Below, piece after piece: positions 24,578-36,400 of a DNA stretch of 64,000 nucleotides (position 1 is the first letter of the stretch; every line of letters starts with the position of its first letter). Below the pieces are notes generated by a model. It was not told the origin of the DNA. It saw only the letters and a list, made by a program, of their open reading frames with translations, and ran no database searches. The position numbers and the translations under genes were made by a program. Source of the stretch: Allodiplogaster sudhausi (lineage: Eukaryota; Nematoda; Chromadorea; Rhabditida; Diplogasteridae). The stretch spans positions 784,501-848,500 of the forward strand of contig CALZFC010000007.1 of NCBI GenBank assembly GCA_945643635.1, written 5' to 3'.

Positions 24578-26166
24578 CTAGTACAAATAGTCTGGCTCAA
24601 GGTTGATTAAGTCAGCAACGTGCTTTCGCATTCTCAGCCATCGCTCCGTTGTTGTCTCGCGTTCCATCGCCAACCACGCTCGAAGAATATCCAGCGGCGT
24701 CTGTTGAAGAAAGTGTCATGTGCTTGTAGTAGATACTATGAGCATATGCTTTAAAATTTAAATAAAGAAACATTTGAGGAGTTGTAAGATGTAGATGAAA
24801 GTTCAGCTTGAAATCCTGTACCTTGACATCAGCGCAGGAGATGGCAGAACGAGAGAGAGCGGCCGTGATGGGGTAGACCTCGATGTGTTCGTGGAAGATC
24901 GGGCGCGGGGGCTCGCGCAGGTCGATATCGCGCGAGAGGGCAGCGAAGCCAGTTATCAGAGTATCCTCCGGCTGCAAGTTTGGATATATTATTACATATG
25001 TACTATCTTACAAGGTGTTACTTTATGAGCAATGCATTTGCCGTTGCCGTTGGATTTAAAGTCATCATGAGAATTATTAATACAAAAATTTAACTTAGGA
25101 AAAAGTTAAACCAGTTGCATTGGTAAATCCGCGGTGCCATTGCTGAGAATGCGCCATGCAGCTGAGGGTGACATGATGTAGAAAGTGCCAGAGAGGTAAG
25201 GAGGGTACACTGGAGAAGCGACGTAGGAGTACGGGACGTACCTGCATTTTAATATTACGACTTGAATTCTCTGTAAAGAGACGTTCTGTATTTGTATTTT
25301 ATATTAGCAATATGTTATTTTGCACTCTGGAACAAAAGTGGTGTGATTGTTAGGACAGTAAGTAACTCGCGCACCACTTGCTGTTCGCTTCTCGTAATAC
25401 AGGACTGTGGGGCCGAAGGAGGCCGTAGATGACTGCGTCTCTCATGTCCAGCCAAGTCTTCTCTGCCTCGAGCATCCGATCGACGTGCACCACTGCGTCC
25501 TAGAAAAAAGACATACCTGTTATTTTATGTATTCTTTATTTATAATAATGCCCTAGAAGCATTATTTATCACATTATTAATTCATAATTCAAATGGCAAA
25601 AATAAAACAACTGCTTGTAATCATCGCTATTACAAATGTACATATATGTATGTACATATGTATGTTAATGAATAAACGAACATCATCAGCTTTGACGATC
25701 ATCTTTGCTTGGCAGAGATGCGTTCCGACATGCATTAGAGCAATCGTCTGTGGTGGCATTTAAGATTAACTATTGTACTAAAAACAACTTGTTAAACATA
25801 GAATATGTCAGATGAAGAGCACTTGTAAACTTTAATTTGGTACATACATACACACGGGGTTGTTTTTTCTAACCTTATGAATGAGATTCTCGTACAGCTC
25901 GGGCGCGTCGAGGATCAGGAGATCCCCGTGAGCATCGGCTTCGCTCTCTAAGCTTCTCTTGTGCTTCTTCGACTTCCCGACCACGAAGAAGAGCTTCGCT
26001 TGGCCATGCTGCAATATAAAAATAATGATACGTTTTTATAATAAACCATAAAATAATTATATGAATCTTCACATGTACATATGAACATACATACATGCAT
26101 ACATATGTATGTACATACATACATACAGACATACATACATACATACATACATACATACATACATAC

Positions 26167-26198
<32 letters not shown>

Positions 26199-26890
26199 GG
26201 CTCTTTCATCGAGCGATTGAAACGAGATAAGAAACTGAGCTAGACCCGAATTGCTTCCGACTCGGCCGGTGAAGCCCATGTCGCACGGATAACAGTGCGC
26301 TGCTGAAAATGGACTTGCTTCTGAAATATACGCGTCAAAATTAAAAATTAGTATGAAAAGGCTTTAAAAAGGCAAATACATCAGAGTGGTTGGCGTTCGA
26401 AATGACGGCGACAATCGCCTGCGCCGTGCAGCCAGACTGGATGGCGGTAGGAAGGCGGTCGAACTTGAATGCCATCTCCTTGTTGCGGAACGGAAGACGC
26501 ACGCCGCGCGCTGACGCGTTCCATGCAGACGGACTCAACGCGACGGAGCGCTGAGAAAGGCAGAATAAAAGTGCCTCTCGCGTTATCTCAGCGCAAATCA
26601 CGGGCATTATGCTAGAGCTATCTAGTTCTATAATTTAAAAAAAGTGAAAAGTGTGAAATAATTTAGATTACATATATATGTATATTTATATACATACAGT
26701 ACATAAATATATATACATATATGACGGTGCAGACTAAAAAAACGGTTTTTTTTTACGTTTTCGACCAGTTATGCACACTTTTTTGGAATATTCCACCCGA
26801 ATATGCCAAATTGGTCAAAAAGTACGCGTACATTTGGGCGCAAATGTGCATAATGGGTCGAAAACGTAAAAACGACCGTATTTTTTAGTT

Positions 26891-26929
<39 letters not shown>

Positions 26930-27615
26930 GAACCACGTTTACAATAATTTAAATCTCAAACATGTTTTCAAGATACATGCATGTGAATTGAGGGCATCTA
27001 TGCATGTAGTAAGTGCGTGCTGGTTATGGAAGACACAAAACACCTTGTAAATGACGTGCAACGGCTTCTCTCTCTCAATATCCGTGATCGTTGAATGACG
27101 CTTCCTCAGGTAGGCCTGTATTTGTTAAAACAACTGAATTAACAAATCTGTGAGTATGCAGTTACATATCACATCATGATCACTTCTATATTAGTAAACA
27201 ATGGCTGATATTAGTATAATGCCCTAACCACATGTTGCACACGTCGTTATTACTTCTAGTTTGCATTTTATTCTCTTCTTTTACCATGCACTTCAATGCT
27301 CTGTTCCCCTTCACAAAGTATGAACATAAATATGTAATTACATATAATTACGTATTTCACTATTCCTTTTTCACATATACCAATCTTATGCACCGTGACA
27401 AACAAAATTTATTTATTTATTCAAAGCCTTAAAATTGGACTGAGAAAGGAAAAAAAAATAACCTGAAGCCTTTCCATATAAGGCACGTAGCCAGCGGTCG
27501 GAGAAAGCGAGGATGCAATAAAATAGCAAGCCAGGACAAAGAAGATGAGCAGAACGAGACGGGCTGGCGGTCTTTTCTTCTTCTTTTGTATCACATCCAA
27601 AATTTCAAGTATCAT
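24578..27615 (-). CDS. GT31 glycosyltransferase, paralogue A (beta-1,3-galactosyltransferase-like)
   Basis: This is a predicted Golgi type II membrane enzyme that adds a sugar from a nucleotide sugar to a glycan in beta-1,3 linkage. Ten minus-strand exons lie near 27615-27462, 27113-27042, 26570-26385, 26303-26238, 26010-25873, 25752-25688, 25500-25365, 25250-25110, 24975-24823 and 24708-24578. The N-terminus is short and basic (KKKKRPPAR) followed by a membrane span (LVLLIFFVLACYFIASSL). Family landmarks are RTVIRATWASPAESEA; AKLFFVVGKSK with EADAHGDLLILDAPELYENL (the usual E-x-x-x-YGDIL block); the metal-binding DxD in KADDDAVVHVDRM, split by an intron after KADD; YPPYLSGTFYIM; and EDTLITGFAALSRDI in place of the classical EDVYVG. 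It shares its exon plan with B and C. The acceptor and exact sugar are not predictable. Confidence 0.85.
26088..26200. repeat. ACAT/CATA microsatellite in an intron of GT31 gene A
   Basis: Long runs of acatacatacat with atgt interruptions. Similar (A/G)TACATACATATG tracts are scattered through the window (near 140, 13430, 20800, 25640, 40875, 45155 and 62415), so this is a genome-wide simple repeat. Confidence 0.85.
26730..26892. mobile_element. 163-base MITE with inverted ends of about 48 bases
   Basis: The left end CAGACTAAAAAAACGG and right end (complement) CAAACTAAAAAATACGG are followed by matching ACGTTTTCGACC and TTATGCACA on both sides. The centre is short, and a (TA)n tract abuts the right side. 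It lies in the intron between the second and third exons of GT31 gene A. No clear target duplication. Confidence 0.75.
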
Positions 27616-28861
27616 CCTGAATCGAGTTTAGATATAGCATGTACATACGTAGAGGAAATAAATTCCAGTGTTATGGCATATCTTCAATCGAAATAAAAGC
27701 ATACCTTCTTTGTTTACGCAGTAACAGTCGCATCTGTCGGTAAATATCACGGAACATCAAAATTGAAGAAGACATCGGCTGCTTTTCTCTCAGTAGCGAT
27801 GCCTTCAAAGGTGGCATTTTAATTGCTGGTTAATTTAAGTTTACTACGCTAATGCCGCTGCGATAGGTGTATTCCGAAAGGGTTGAGCTAATGCTAATGG
27901 GATTAAGGTGGTGGATGTTTGCTCTATTGACGTTTCGGTCAAGATTTACAGAGGGATAGCGCATGAGGGAGAGAGCTAGGGAAAAAGAATTATAAGGGAA
28001 AACGATGTGCCAAAGATCTTCCTGAGAGTGAAAGAACGAGGTGTGCCAGGCATTAATCGTGGACTGAGATCTCTTTTCGCTGCATGACCCTCTCACCTTT
28101 CGTATCGTCAGGAAGATGGCAATGGCCGATGGCATATGTACTTTGGGCTTCCATACAAGGTTCAAATGTCTCAAGGCATCACTTTTCTCCCATATTCTCT
28201 GAAATAAAATCAATTACAATTTTCTAAATTAAATAGTGTCATATTTATTCACCCTCATCGAGTATTTGAAGTGGCTGGTCGATCTTCGTCATCAATAATT
28301 AGATTCTGGTTCATTGCCCCGCACGATCGTTCACTCTCAGCTTTTCAATATCTGTACACAATTTTGCGCTGCAGCTTTAATTCATGGATGAAAAAGTGAA
28401 AGCGAAAGTAAATAAGAATTAATCTGTTTTATCAAGCATCAATTCATGAAATACCAGTTATCAGAAATCGCCGACATCCCTGGCATGTAATCTCGCTGAA
28501 AAGGCACGACTGTCAAGAGGCTCTAATGTATAAATAAAAGTAGCTAGCTGTATAGTGTGAGCAAATTTGACAAGAAAAGAATGTAGAAAAATAAAAAATA
28601 CGCAACATAAACACAAGGTAACATTTTATGAAAGATGAATATGGGGTGAGGAAAAACAATAAACATAGAAAGTCAATTCGGCAGTAGCACCAAAGGATTC
28701 GACGTCTTACCCGTTCGACGGCATTTCTCAACGTGACACAAACACAGAAGAATGCATGTTCTTGAGCAAAGATCACTGACTTCAAATATGCAAAAAGAGG
28801 AAAATAAAAGATATCAAGCTACGAAAGTAAGACTCTCACTCCGTCTAGTCATCTACAAATG

Positions 28862-31348
28862 CTAATGCGATTGCCACAAAGTGAGATCGGTAACGGCAGG
28901 CCTCGTGATCAGAGTCCGTTTATTGACTCCGCTTTGCATTGCCAGCCAAGTCACGAGGATCTCCTGAGGCGTCTTAACAACACAAATCAATACATCAAGA
29001 AATATTTAACTACTCCTTTTATCTCGAATTACATAGATTATTCTATGTAAAGTTTGTTTATACTTTAAAAAGATAAAATCAATTTGAATTTCGCGCCTTG
29101 ACGTCCGAGCACGCAATGGCGCGGCGCGCGGCTGCCCGTTTGAGCAGAGGCACTTTGATATGCTGCAAGATGGCGGCGCGCGGGGGCTCGCGCAGCTGAA
29201 TGTCGCGCGAGAGGGAAGCGAAGCCTGTCACCAGCGCATCTTCCGGCTGAAAGGGCATGCACTTTTTTCAAATTCCCGTCAAAGATTTTGAAAAATTATT
29301 TAGAAAAGAGTAAATGAATATAATATTCAACGGTCAATTGCGGTTTTAGGAGAAAAGAAAAGAAGAATAATAATAAACGCATGCTAAAATAAACGGGAAT
29401 GTTCCATTTCGCAGACCAGTCTCATGGGAAGTCCCGCGGTTCCGTTGTTGACAATGCGAGCGGCCGCCGTGCCAGTGAGAATGTAGAATGTGCCCGCGAG
29501 ATAGGGCGGGTACACGGGCGAAGGAACGTCGTCGTGCGAGACGTACCTCAATTTATTCTTGCAGTTCTTTCCTCTTCTTCATATTGTGTCTATATTTTCT
29601 TCACGCTTATGCATATTTGCATATGCTCAGAACGAATAAAGACAATATTAAATTGAAAATTTGTTGATTTATAAAAAAAAACATCTTTAACAACTCTTTG
29701 CTATTGGCCAACCATCTGCTGTCCTTCTCGCGGAAGATCGGACTGTTGATGGTGAACGTGCCGTAGATGGTCGGATCCTCCGTCTTCAGCCACGTCCCTT
29801 CAGCGCTGAGAAGTCGGTCAATGTGAACAGCGGCATCCTTGATTTATCCTATTTTTTTCTCATATAAAAAAATTAAGGTGAGAAGCTATTGTGATAACAA
29901 ACATCATCAGCCTTGACAATAATCTCGGCTGGGCAGAGGCGGGTACTGACGTAGAGGGCAGCGATCGTCTGAATCGGTGCTGTTATTCTTTGTTTTTTTA
30001 CTCACTTAATTCATATTTTCAGAGAGGGGATCACCGAAAAGTAATGTGCTAAAATAATTTGTCTCGGCCCGTCACATTCTGATTCGCGCGAGCTATTTTT
30101 TCCATTAGCCTGTGAAATCCAGCATGTTAGAAAATGGTACCTACTTCCAGCCTAAAAAAAAGAATGGACCTTATGAATGAGATTCTCATAGAGGTCCTGC
30201 TCGCTGATGAGCACGAGGTCGCCATAGGAATCAGCCTCTCCTAGAAGCTTCTCCTGGTGCTCCTTCGAATGGCCAATTACGAAGAAAACCTTGGCGTGGC
30301 CACGCTGCAACTTTGTAAACTATTTATCGTTTATTTCCAATTTCTTACTACGTCACAAATGTCTATCTTTCTTTAAATGAATTTAAAATTTTTTTTTTGA
30401 ACATTCACATTATTCAGAGAATGTTTATTCTTCTCTGTTTGAGGTGTTCCTAATTGCAGCCACGCACCCGAATAGCTGCCGACTGATCGGGCGACGCCCA
30501 TGTCGCGCGGATCGTTGTGCGGTGCTGCAAAGTGACTCCAGTTCACAAAGTCTCAAGCAGTTCTTGATTTGGCTGCTCTGACTTTAGTTAAATCTTTCTG
30601 ACATTGCTTAAAACTAATAGATTTATTGGTCGTTAATTGACTATGTGACTAAATTTTTAAAGTTAAAAGTAACATACTGAAATGTATAAAATAAATAAGG
30701 AAAATGGGCCGTTAAATAGCCTCAAAGTGTTCGGCGCCAGAGATGACGGCGACGATAGCGTGCAAAGAGCAGCCGCGGTGGACATCCATCGGCAGGCGGA
30801 TGAAGTTGAAGGCCATCTGCTCATTTCGGAACGAGACTTTCAATCCCTGAGCAGCCGCGTGCCACGCGGTAGACGCGGCTCGCACGGAACGCTGCGAAAG
30901 ATTTCTACGTATGCTAATTAAATGCGCTTTTCTATATATTTATGTATGCTCAAACACGTGTTGATGAATGTTTGTATATTTTGCTAAGTATTGGCATACT
31001 ATGTGTTACGATAGCAAACGGGTGATTAAAAATCTTCGGTTAGGAAGCTTCTAATATGTGCCTTTGAGATGGCATGGAGAGGTGCTCGCTCTTCTTCAGT
31101 GATGGTCGAGTATCGCGTGCGGAGGTAGGTCTGCAACAATTCTCGAATTCATAATAGTTTCAGTTGATGTTGAGCTGTCTTATGAAGCAACGCTATGTAT
31201 GTATGCACATATATACATAGTATATATCATGAACAATAACCTGTAGCTGTTCGCTGTAGGGCTCGACTTCTCGCTCTTTCATCCAGAGCGGGGCGACGAA
31301 TAAGCGGCAGGCTAGGGCGAGCAGAAGGATCGGGGCCACTCTAAGCAT
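28862..31348 (-). CDS. GT31 glycosyltransferase, paralogue B
   Basis: Tandem sister of gene A with the same ten-exon plan. Exons lie near 31348-31240, 31132-31043, 30893-30718, 30530-30463, 30305-30168, 29972-29905, 29840-29700, 29555-29415, 29250-29090 and 28978-28862. The N-terminal membrane anchor is MLRVAPILLLALACRLFVAP. Landmarks are RTTIRATWASPDQSA; AKVFFVIGHSKEHQEKLL; EADSYGDLVLISEQDLYENL; the DxD in KADDDAAVHIDRLL; GTFYILTGTAAARIV; and EDALVTGFASLSRDIQLREP. The stop is at 28864-28862. The last intron would start AAG|GCGCGA where paralogue A has AAG|GTACAG, so a GC donor or a splice change that ends translation at 29079 (NSN stop) must be considered. An extra upstream exon (TKQEGSLYFIATFATPLLY near 31520-31455) is possible. 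Golgi location and sugar transfer are inferred from the family. Confidence 0.85.
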
Positions 31349-31619
31349 AGCACTTCTTCTTAAACAAAACATAAATAAACAAATAATTAAAAAAAACTGC
31401 GAATATAACAAAGCTTTGCAACAGAAAAAAAAGAATGAGATAGTCTGCTAACTTTTTGTAGAGAAGCGGCGTGGCAAACGTGGCAATGAAATAGAGGCTG
31501 CCTTCTTGTTTCGTCATGGCGTCCGCGACCTTTGCTTTGGTTGGCGCGAGGCAGACTGAGCGGGCGGCTGCCAGAGATGAGGCCGGCCTGAGGTGGCCGA
31601 TGGATCTAGTCAGCCATCT

Positions 31620-33440
31620 CTGCAAAAGGAGAGCTCGGTCTGGCAGCCGAGGGGGAGAAAGGTCACTGACATGCCTGCCGCGTCGAAGGTTCAACATTTC
31701 ATGCAGGCAAAGAAAGAAAGAAGAAGAGAGAGAGGATTGACTGCGAGAGAGAAAGGGGGAGAGAATTGGAATGAGAGAGAGAGAGCGAGAGAGAGTTGGA
31801 GAGAGGGAAGGGAGAAGCTTCAGGCATTCGTACAACCGGATTTTTTCTTCATATGTTGCCACATCCGGCGGACTCGTACGTTTTGGAAATTTGCGAGAGA
31901 ATTGAGCAAAATAGAGTGAGAAAAGAAGGTTTGAGTGTAAGAAGTAGAAAGTGAGAGAAGCATGCACTTTTGAGAGAGAAGAGCGCATGCGCTCGACAAG
32001 AAAGGTGAAGAGCGCGAGATTATTATCAGACAGACTTGCTCTTCATTCCTGAGTCTTGCCATTTGCGGGCCAGCGGAACTGCCAATCGAACGCGCAAGCC
32101 TAGAAAAAGCGGTTTGAAAACACCAGCGAGCGGATTAAGAACACCTCTTAATTTCTCAACCCGATTCTAGATTGAAGAATGTTTTGAAAAAATATATCCA
32201 TAGTCCGGAAACTTCCAAGTTCAACTGCTGGAAATAAAATAATCAATTTTTTTATCGTGATTTATGAATTTGGTAAGATGGTTGTCAATAGCAAAGATTC
32301 TAAACATTTCAGCCATTTAATTAATTATTTCTTCTTTTTTTGAAAATTAGTTTCGCATGATTGGATCCTTTCACATTGCATACATTTCTGGCGGTCAGTT
32401 GGCAAATGCGGCGGAAAAGTCAGAAGAAATCGAATTATGGCACTTAATTGCACCGAAGGAAGTATTAATCAAATTACACATTTGCCCATCGGAATGACCC
32501 CTAATACTCTATTACAAACATGTAAAAGATCTTAAAGAATGGTGTTGCATGTCTGATCAATACACGCTGTGCGCGCATGTAGAAAATGTCTTGAAACAAC
32601 GAGGAATGAAATTAGGGCCATGGATACAAAAGAGCAGAAAGGACGGATGCTCTCTGGAAGAGGGAAAGCGACATCAAAGATCCGACCTAATTGAAAATTA
32701 ATTGGGAGACGAGGTGGTTTTATTTGAATAGTCCAAGTATCCTTTATCAGTTTATCTGCACTTGGACAAAGATTACGATATCAATAGACTACAGGCCAAA
32801 AGTTGGCCTGTAGTCTATTGAGGTATAATTTTGTTCTCCTTACCCTTTCCATAGAGAATGCTTTGACTCTCGAATGCTCTCCGCCCTCTCATCATCATAC
32901 CGTGTGTTTGTCTGATGTTAAATAGGTAGAATATTGCACAAGACAACTTCTATCACCATAAGCAGACAGCGACAGGTGAAGGCTGGAAGGAGAAAAAAAT
33001 CAGGATGTTTTCTTCCTTGTTCGGCTAGTCCTATTAAGGGCGTTTGTTACCAAATGCATAGATCGTATGTTACACCAGGCAGTAGCCTTGATAGTCAGGC
33101 CGCATACTGCTCTGCTTCTCTGTAGTGCTCGCTTTCGTTATCTCTATGTATTTTTTCCCTCTCTTCTTTCCTTCCCTTCTCTCTCCTTTCTCTTTCCTTT
33201 CTCTTTTCTTTCTTCTCTCTCTTCTGGTTCCGCTTTCTCTCCATCTTTCTCCCAACTTTGGCTCGTTAGCCTTCCGGCTGCTTCTCTGGCGGACGCGTGT
33301 TCCACTGTACTCCCAGTCAAAGATGGCGCAGCGAGATATGCGCGCGCTTTTTCCGCTTCAAGTTGCAAGCGCTTCCGTTTTTCGACAAGTCTTTGCTGGA
33401 AGAACGGAAAGTATGCGGCAGCGGCGACGCTAGCCAGAGG
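31620..33440. other. Intergenic stretch between divergent GT31 genes B and C
   Basis: GA/CT-rich near 31690-31820 and 33150-33250, otherwise AT-rich. It presumably holds both promoters since B and C point away from each other, but I cannot mark sites. A 19-base hairpin lies at 32781-32821. Confidence 0.5.
32781..32821. repeat. Perfect 19-base hairpin with a 3-base loop
   Basis: tcaatagactacaggccaa at 32781-32799 and its exact reverse complement at 32803-32821. There is no gene around it. Confidence 0.95.
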
Positions 33441-33463
33441 ACATTGCTTGCTTCTTGATTACG

Positions 33464-36400
33464 ATGAGGCTGGAGCGTTACAACGGCCTCAGAAAAACCA
33501 AGTCCTTCTCGCTCTCAACAGGGCGCTTCTCGTTCTCTGCCAAGTCGGTCGCCTTCGTCATCTTGTGCAGAATTGCGCTGACTCATTTTCAACGCTTGCC
33601 GAACGAGGACAACGTCGCCCAGTACGGCGAGCGACTTCAGGTACAAGAACTTTTATTTTTGATATTTTACAAAATATTTTGGTTTTTTTAACAGTTTTTT
33701 ATTCACTGGAATTTCATTCCCTAGAATTAATTTTTGCCATTTTTATCGTCGTTTTCGAATTGATTACCCATAGAATTTTGAACATCTCAAAGGAATATCT
33801 ACGGGACCGCCATGCCATGATCACCGATACGGAGAAGGCAGCACTCACAGTAAGCAAAAGCGCGGTTAGAGTGAAGAATATGAATGTCTGAACAACAATT
33901 CATGGTTTATCAAAAAAAAATAAATTGAAATTCATTTTCTAGTCGAAGATGGCGTCGTGGAAGGCGGCGTCACGTGAGGTGCGCGTTTCTTTCCGTGACG
34001 AGGAGCTCGCCGTCCGCTTCACGCGACTGCCGCGCACGCTTTCGCCGCGTTGCAACGCGCGCGTCATTGTCCTCGTTCTATCGGCTGCGGAGAACTTTGA
34101 GGAAAGCGAAATTCTATTTTTTTATATGCGATATTCAACAGACCCTTTCAATCAGTCAATATCTTAATTTTTTTAATTTTGATCATCGTAAATTCTGACT
34201 TTAGCAACGAGCGTCGATTCGCGCAACGTGGGCATCGGCCGCCGATTCTGTCGCAATTCAGGTGAGAACTATGGATTTGAGGGTTCCTCAATAAAATGTG
34301 GTGTGTGTTCGTTCGTGTTTTATACATGTTCACTGACGAATTATTAGCTTCCCCTGATAATAACTCTTTTAGAATAATAGATTGATAACTTATTTAGCGA
34401 GGAGACGCCAAGCTGTTCTTCATTATTGGCCACGATGAGGCTGTTCGGCAGAAAGTTGATCACGAGGCAGATCGACATGGAGATCTTATCTTGATAGACA
34501 TGCTGGACACATACGCTTCCTTAGTTTATAAGGTTGATACGAATTTGGATAAAGAGAGTTTTATAACTTTCTACGTTTTAAAATAAATTTGGAAAATTAT
34601 TCATTTAGTAACTTCAACGTTTTGATTTTAATATATAAATTTTTTATGTTTTCACTTTTAAAACTTATGTGAGACAAAAAAGTCATCAGAAATAAAAGCG
34701 CTAAATCAAAAATGATGTATTTAATGACTAAACTTCAGTCAATCGCAGCGCTCCACGTTGGCACGGCTCTTTGCACCTCCAAGTTGCTCGTCAAGGCTGA
34801 CGATGTAGGAAGAGACTCAACGGCATAAATAACTCTGATTGAAATTAAAAATGAAAATGACACTGCAGGACACGGTACTCCACGTTGATCGCATCGTCGC
34901 TGCATCTGGCACTTGGATGAAGACAGATGAAGCCGTCGCTTACTGTGCCATTCATGTCAATACGCGTGTTGAGCGTCTCGAGACCAATAAATGGCAAGAA
35001 ATATTCTCAAATTTAACTAATACTCTGTGGCTTTTCTTTTTCAAATGTTATTAAGCATATACAGCATAGCCCAACATTTCAGGTACATATATTAATTATA
35101 TAAATATAAATAATTTCAAATGATTTTTTAGCGCTCATGGCGCGTTCAACGTAGCTTTCTGTTCAACGCAATTGCTTTACTTTTACTTTACTTTATTTAC
35201 GCACACCGAAGTGAGACGTGGAAGTGAAAATTAGCAGTGAAAATGAAACTATGAATATGAATATCACAGAGAATAATATTAAGACGATATAACCGATGAC
35301 ATGCTATTGGCAATCGAGTTAAATAACTTGGCGGAGCGAATAAAGAAGGAATGAGCACGGATTTTCGATCGACTAGTTGGATGGGTAAGTTTGAACGAAA
35401 GGCCACGCGTTCTAGAATGGCGGAAGTGAAAGTGATGAGGATACTTAAGAGACAATTTTCTATGACCAAATATAAAGCGACGAGCCAAAGTAAAGTCGTA
35501 ATCCTCACGGCGTTTTCTAAGAGAAGGGATGGAAAGGATGCGGTTTCTTTCCTCACTAGATGGGACGGTAAGCGCTGTACAACCGAAGCAACGACGGAAA
35601 ATTATACGTGTAAAATAATTCTGAGCTTTCTCTAAAACGCGGATATCTTTCAACGGGGATGGAGAGTAGACAGTTGTGCAGTTTTCAAGTATAGAACGAA
35701 CGTAAATGGTGTAGGCCGATATGAGGACGCTCTTATTACGAGTACGAAGGGAACGAAGGATAAGATAAGCTTTATAGAGGGCAGAATTAGCTATTTAATT
35801 GCAGTGGAGAGAAAAGGTCAAACGAGAATCGATAATGATTCCTAAATCGCGGATAGAATCGACGGAAGAGAGAGGAATACCGTTGAGCATGTAAGAAATG
35901 CGCGGGTTACTGTTACCGATGTGTAAGACAGAACACTTATTAGAGGCGAGGGGAAGCTGCCATGTATCGGCCCAAAGAGAGACTACATCAATAGCTGATT
36001 GGAGAGACGGATTTGTGGTAGAGCGGGGAAAAGATTGAAATATTTTAATATCGTCAGCAAAGCAACGAGAAATAGCGCCCTGAGCGGATACAAGCGCGGG
36101 GAGGTCGGCAGTGTAGAGGATGAAGAGGAGGGGGCCAATAACGGTGCCTTGAGGGATACCGCTTAATACAGGGAGAAAGTGGCTTACCAACACGAACTGA
36201 AAAAGTACGATTAGCTAGAAAATTGGATATCCAATCAACAATAATGGGGGGAAAGAGAGAGATACGAGCTTATGGATTAACTTGGGATGGCTAACCCTAT
36301 CAAAGGCTTTAGCGTGGTCAAAGTAAACAACGTCTGTACAATGGCCTCGATGTAAGGAATAAGACCAGTGTTCAAGACAATCGAGCAATTGAAATTCAAT

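Noticed and set aside
31341..31988. 215-codon minus frame upstream of GT31 gene B
   Set aside because: Mostly CT-tract translation. Only the last part may be a 5' exon of gene B, and the rest has no protein-like pattern.
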